Below, one piece after another: positions 13,829-15,434 of a stretch of 15,434 nucleotides of DNA. The number at the start of each line of letters is the position of its first letter. Position 1 is the stretch's first letter. Origin of the DNA: an uncultured Prevotellaceae bacterium (GTDB taxonomy: Bacteria > Bacteroidota > Bacteroidia > Bacteroidales > Bacteroidaceae); contig CAMJIA010000038.1 of NCBI GenBank assembly GCA_946405695.1, positions 1 to 15,434 on the forward strand, in the 5' to 3' direction. The position numbers were made by a program, and so were the translations under genes. The notes below the pieces were generated by a model that had not been told where the DNA came from, made no database searches, and saw only the letters and a program-made list of their open reading frames with translations.

Positions 13829-13856
13829 AGTTTAGAGTTAAGAGTTTAAAGTTCAG
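13829..13856. repeat. Four 7-bp repeats over the -33 region of the rpmB promoter
   Basis: Plus-strand units are AGTTTAG, AGTTAAG, AGTTTAA and AGTTCAG. The array starts 6 bp upstream of the -7 box and spans the position of the -33 element. Confidence 0.8.
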
Positions 13857-13881
13857 AGATTTCTCTTTATATTAATGTTTT

Positions 13882-14391
13882 TTAACCTTCTACCTCTATT
13901 TTGTTCTCTGTTTTGAGGAAATCGAGGAACAATTGCATCACTTTATTGGTTGCAATGGCAAGGTTGATGTCGCGTCCGTGGTCTTCCTGAATCATCATTG
14001 TTACCTGCTTCTCTTGATTGCCGCAAGCCAACCAAATGGTACCGATGGGAATGTCTTTCGGGCCACCGGTAGGACCGGCGTAACCGGTTGATGCCAATGC
14101 GAAATCGGTGTTTAATGACTTGCAGGCGCCTTTCACCATCTGGCAGGCAACTTCCTCGCAGACAGCTGTTTTTTCTGCCAGGACCTGCGGATCTACGCCC
14201 AGCAGTGCCTCTTTGGTTTCATCGACATACGAGATGATGCCACCCTTGAAATATTTCGACGCACCAGGAACGGCGATGATGGCCTCGGCGATGCGTCCAC
14301 CCGTACAGCTCTCGGCTGTACCTACGGTCTTCTCCATTTCCCACAGCAGCTGACTGATTTCCCTGCTGATAATTTTGCTTTCAAAATCCAT
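13882..14391 (-). CDS. pncC: Nicotinamide-nucleotide amidase (stand-alone CinA C-terminal domain)
   Basis: The product is 169 residues. The signature TAESCTGGRIAEAI (25-38) carries the presumed catalytic Ser28, followed by GIISYVDETKEALLGV and STGYAGPTGGPKDIPIGTIW, both conserved in CinA-C/PncC. The N-terminal MoCF-like domain of full CinA is absent, which is the common short form. The enzyme removes the amide of nicotinamide mononucleotide to give nicotinate mononucleotide in NAD recycling. The start ATG is preceded by an A-rich leader and the 8-bp array after tsaD. With no promoter or terminator visible between, it is probably cotranscribed with tsaD. Confidence 0.92.
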   Translation of the reverse strand: MDFESKIISREISQLLWEMEKTVGTAESCTGGRIAEAIIAVPGASKYFKGGIISYVDETKEALLGVDPQVLAEKTAVCEEVACQMVKGACKSLNTDFALASTGYAGPTGGPKDIPIGTIWLACGNQEKQVTMMIQEDHGRDINLAIATNKVMQLFLDFLKTENKIEVEG

Positions 14392-14412
14392 ATTGTTTTG
14401 TTTTTTTTCGTT

Positions 14413-14516
14413 ATTTTCGAGGTTTCGACGTTTCGACGTTTCGATGTTTCGATGATTCGATGTTTCGATGATTCGATGTTTCGAGCTTTCGAGAGTTCGG
14501 GGTTTCGAGGTATCGA
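14413..14516. repeat. Thirteen-unit 8-bp tandem array between tsaD and pncC
   Basis: Units of 8 bp with plus-strand consensus nnTTTCGA run without a gap from 14413 to 14516 (for example ggtttcga, cgtttcga, tgtttcga, tgattcga). Alternating tgtttcga/tgattcga units at 14445-14484 show a 16-bp higher-order period. The array abuts the tsaD stop codon exactly and fills most of the 125-nt spacer. Confidence 0.92.
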
Positions 14517-15434
14517 CTATTTGAATGTGACCTTGGAGAATGCGGGAGCATTGATGTCACAGAACTCCTTGTCCAAGAACTTGTAGTAGCCCACGATGCC
14601 AATCATGGCGGCATTGTCCGTGGTGTAGCTGAACTTGGGGATATACACCGTCCAGCCATAGCGCTTGGCGTGATCATGGAAGGCGTTGCGCAGTCCGTTG
14701 TTGGCACTCACGCCACCGGCCACGGCAACATGTTTGATGCCAGTCTGCTTGACGGCCAGCTTCAGCTTCTTCATCAGGATATCGACGATGGTCCACTCCA
14801 ATGAGGCCGCGATGTCCTCCTTGTGGTGCTCTATGAAGTCAGGATCTTCCTCCACCCACTTGCGCAGATTATAGAGGAACGACGTCTTCAGACCCGAGAA
14901 GCTGTAGTCAAGACCAGGGATGTGCGGTTCGGAGAACTGGTAGGCCTTCGGATTGCCCTGACGCGCCAGACGGTCGATGATAGGACCACCGGGATAACCC
15001 AGTCCCATCACTTTCGAGCACTTGTCGATGGCCTCGCCGGCAGCATCGTCGATGGTCTGTCCCAGCACCTCCATATCGTTGTAGGCATTCACCTTGACAA
15101 TCTGCGAGTTACCACCGCTGACCAGCAGACAGAGGAATGGCAGAGGCGGCGGATTGAAGTCACCCTCGCCACCATCGATGAAGTGCGCCATGACGTGGCC
15201 CTGCAGATGGTTGACATCAATGAGGGGAACACCCAGCGAACGCGCAAAACCTTTGGCGAAGTTGACACCCACCAGCAGCGAGCCCATCAGTCCCGGACCG
15301 CGGGTAAAGGCGACAGCCGACAGTTGTTCCTTCTGGATGCCGGCCCGCTTGATGGCCTCATGCACCACTGGCACCACGTTCTGCTGGTGAGCACGCGACG
15401 CCAGTTCAGGCACCACACCGCCATACGACTCGTG
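14517..15434 (-). CDS. tsaD: tRNA N6-adenosine threonylcarbamoyltransferase TsaD (N-terminus cut)
   Basis: TsaD transfers the threonylcarbamoyl group to A37 of ANN-decoding tRNAs, with TsaB and TsaE as partners. 305 codons are in the window; the frame is open at the edge (HESYGGVVPELASRAH), so roughly the first 35-40 residues, including the usual ESSCD motif, are missing. Visible signatures are TRGPGLMGSLLVG, the metal-binding HLQGHVMAH (HxxxH), LLVSGGNSQIV, DAAGEAIDK and the C-terminal VAGGVSANN and YTTDNAAMI, where D is a metal ligand. It is complete at the C-terminus and ends exactly at the 8-bp array. Confidence 0.95.
   Translation of the reverse strand, partial: HESYGGVVPELASRAHQQNVVPVVHEAIKRAGIQKEQLSAVAFTRGPGLMGSLLVGVNFAKGFARSLGVPLIDVNHLQGHVMAHFIDGGEGDFNPPPLPFLCLLVSGGNSQIVKVNAYNDMEVLGQTIDDAAGEAIDKCSKVMGLGYPGGPIIDRLARQGNPKAYQFSEPHIPGLDYSFSGLKTSFLYNLRKWVEEDPDFIEHHKEDIAASLEWTIVDILMKKLKLAVKQTGIKHVAVAGGVSANNGLRNAFHDHAKRYGWTVYIPKFSYTTDNAAMIGIVGYYKFLDKEFCDINAPAFSKVTFK

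Noticed and set aside
13855..13866. Palindrome AGAGA-TT-TCTCT as terminator of pncC
   Set aside because: The stem is 5 bp with a 2-nt loop and no U-tract in the minus-strand direction.
14413..14516. Possible CRISPR array
   Set aside because: The units are 8 bp with no spacers; this is a simple tandem repeat, as are the other arrays.
14411..14602. Open frames across the 8-bp array on both strands
   Set aside because: They consist of repeat translation and overlap the end of tsaD; no domain or start context supports them.

Overview
The window looks like core chromosome of a Bacteroidales bacterium, most likely in the Prevotella group. The reasons are the Bacteroidetes-type -7 promoter boxes (TAnnTTTG) in front of three operons, a complete moxR-bat aerotolerance-type cluster, the rpmB-rpmG-DUF4295 trio, and a surface-lipoprotein signal of the Bacteroidetes type. 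Every gene I can support lies on the minus strand, so transcription runs from high to low coordinates. The genus is an inference from gene content, not from a marker comparison.

Right end (15434 to 13074): tsaD (5' end cut by the window edge), a spacer made almost wholly of an 8-bp tandem repeat, the nicotinamide-nucleotide amidase pncC, then a promoter and the small ribosomal operon rpmB-rpmG-DUF4295, closed by a textbook intrinsic terminator.

Middle (13065 to 6744): a near-perfect Bacteroidetes promoter starts a second unit. It holds a membrane histidine-kinase-like protein that lacks the phosphoacceptor histidine, then ftsY (GTG start), rimO, a small HU protein and a membrane protein with an HU domain inside and a LysM domain outside. 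The genes overlap or are a few bases apart. A surface lipoprotein of a Bacteroidales paralogous family follows and ends at an AT-rich hairpin terminator.

Left end (6696 to 1): moxR, a DUF58 VWA protein, a BatD/DUF4381-like membrane protein, batA, a batB-batC fusion and the first 319 codons of batD. Most junctions are 0-1 nt, which points to translational coupling. MoxR-type AAA+ ATPases and their VWA partners are thought to act together as a chaperone-like envelope system, and in Bacteroides the Bat proteins are linked to oxygen tolerance.

The most unusual signal is not a gene. At six places there are short, degenerate tandem arrays with periods of 7, 8 or 9 bp, each built on its own unit. 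They fill spacers, sit where a -33 promoter element should be, lie in frame inside rimO, and encode the hydrophobic core of the BatD signal peptide. Two separate loci (the moxR-DUF58 spacer and rimO) carry four copies of the same CTAG-anchored 9-mer pattern. Around the batD start codon the array forms two inverted arms, each capped by a small GC hairpin. The second highlight is the HU-membrane-LysM protein, which could physically tie the nucleoid to the cell wall.
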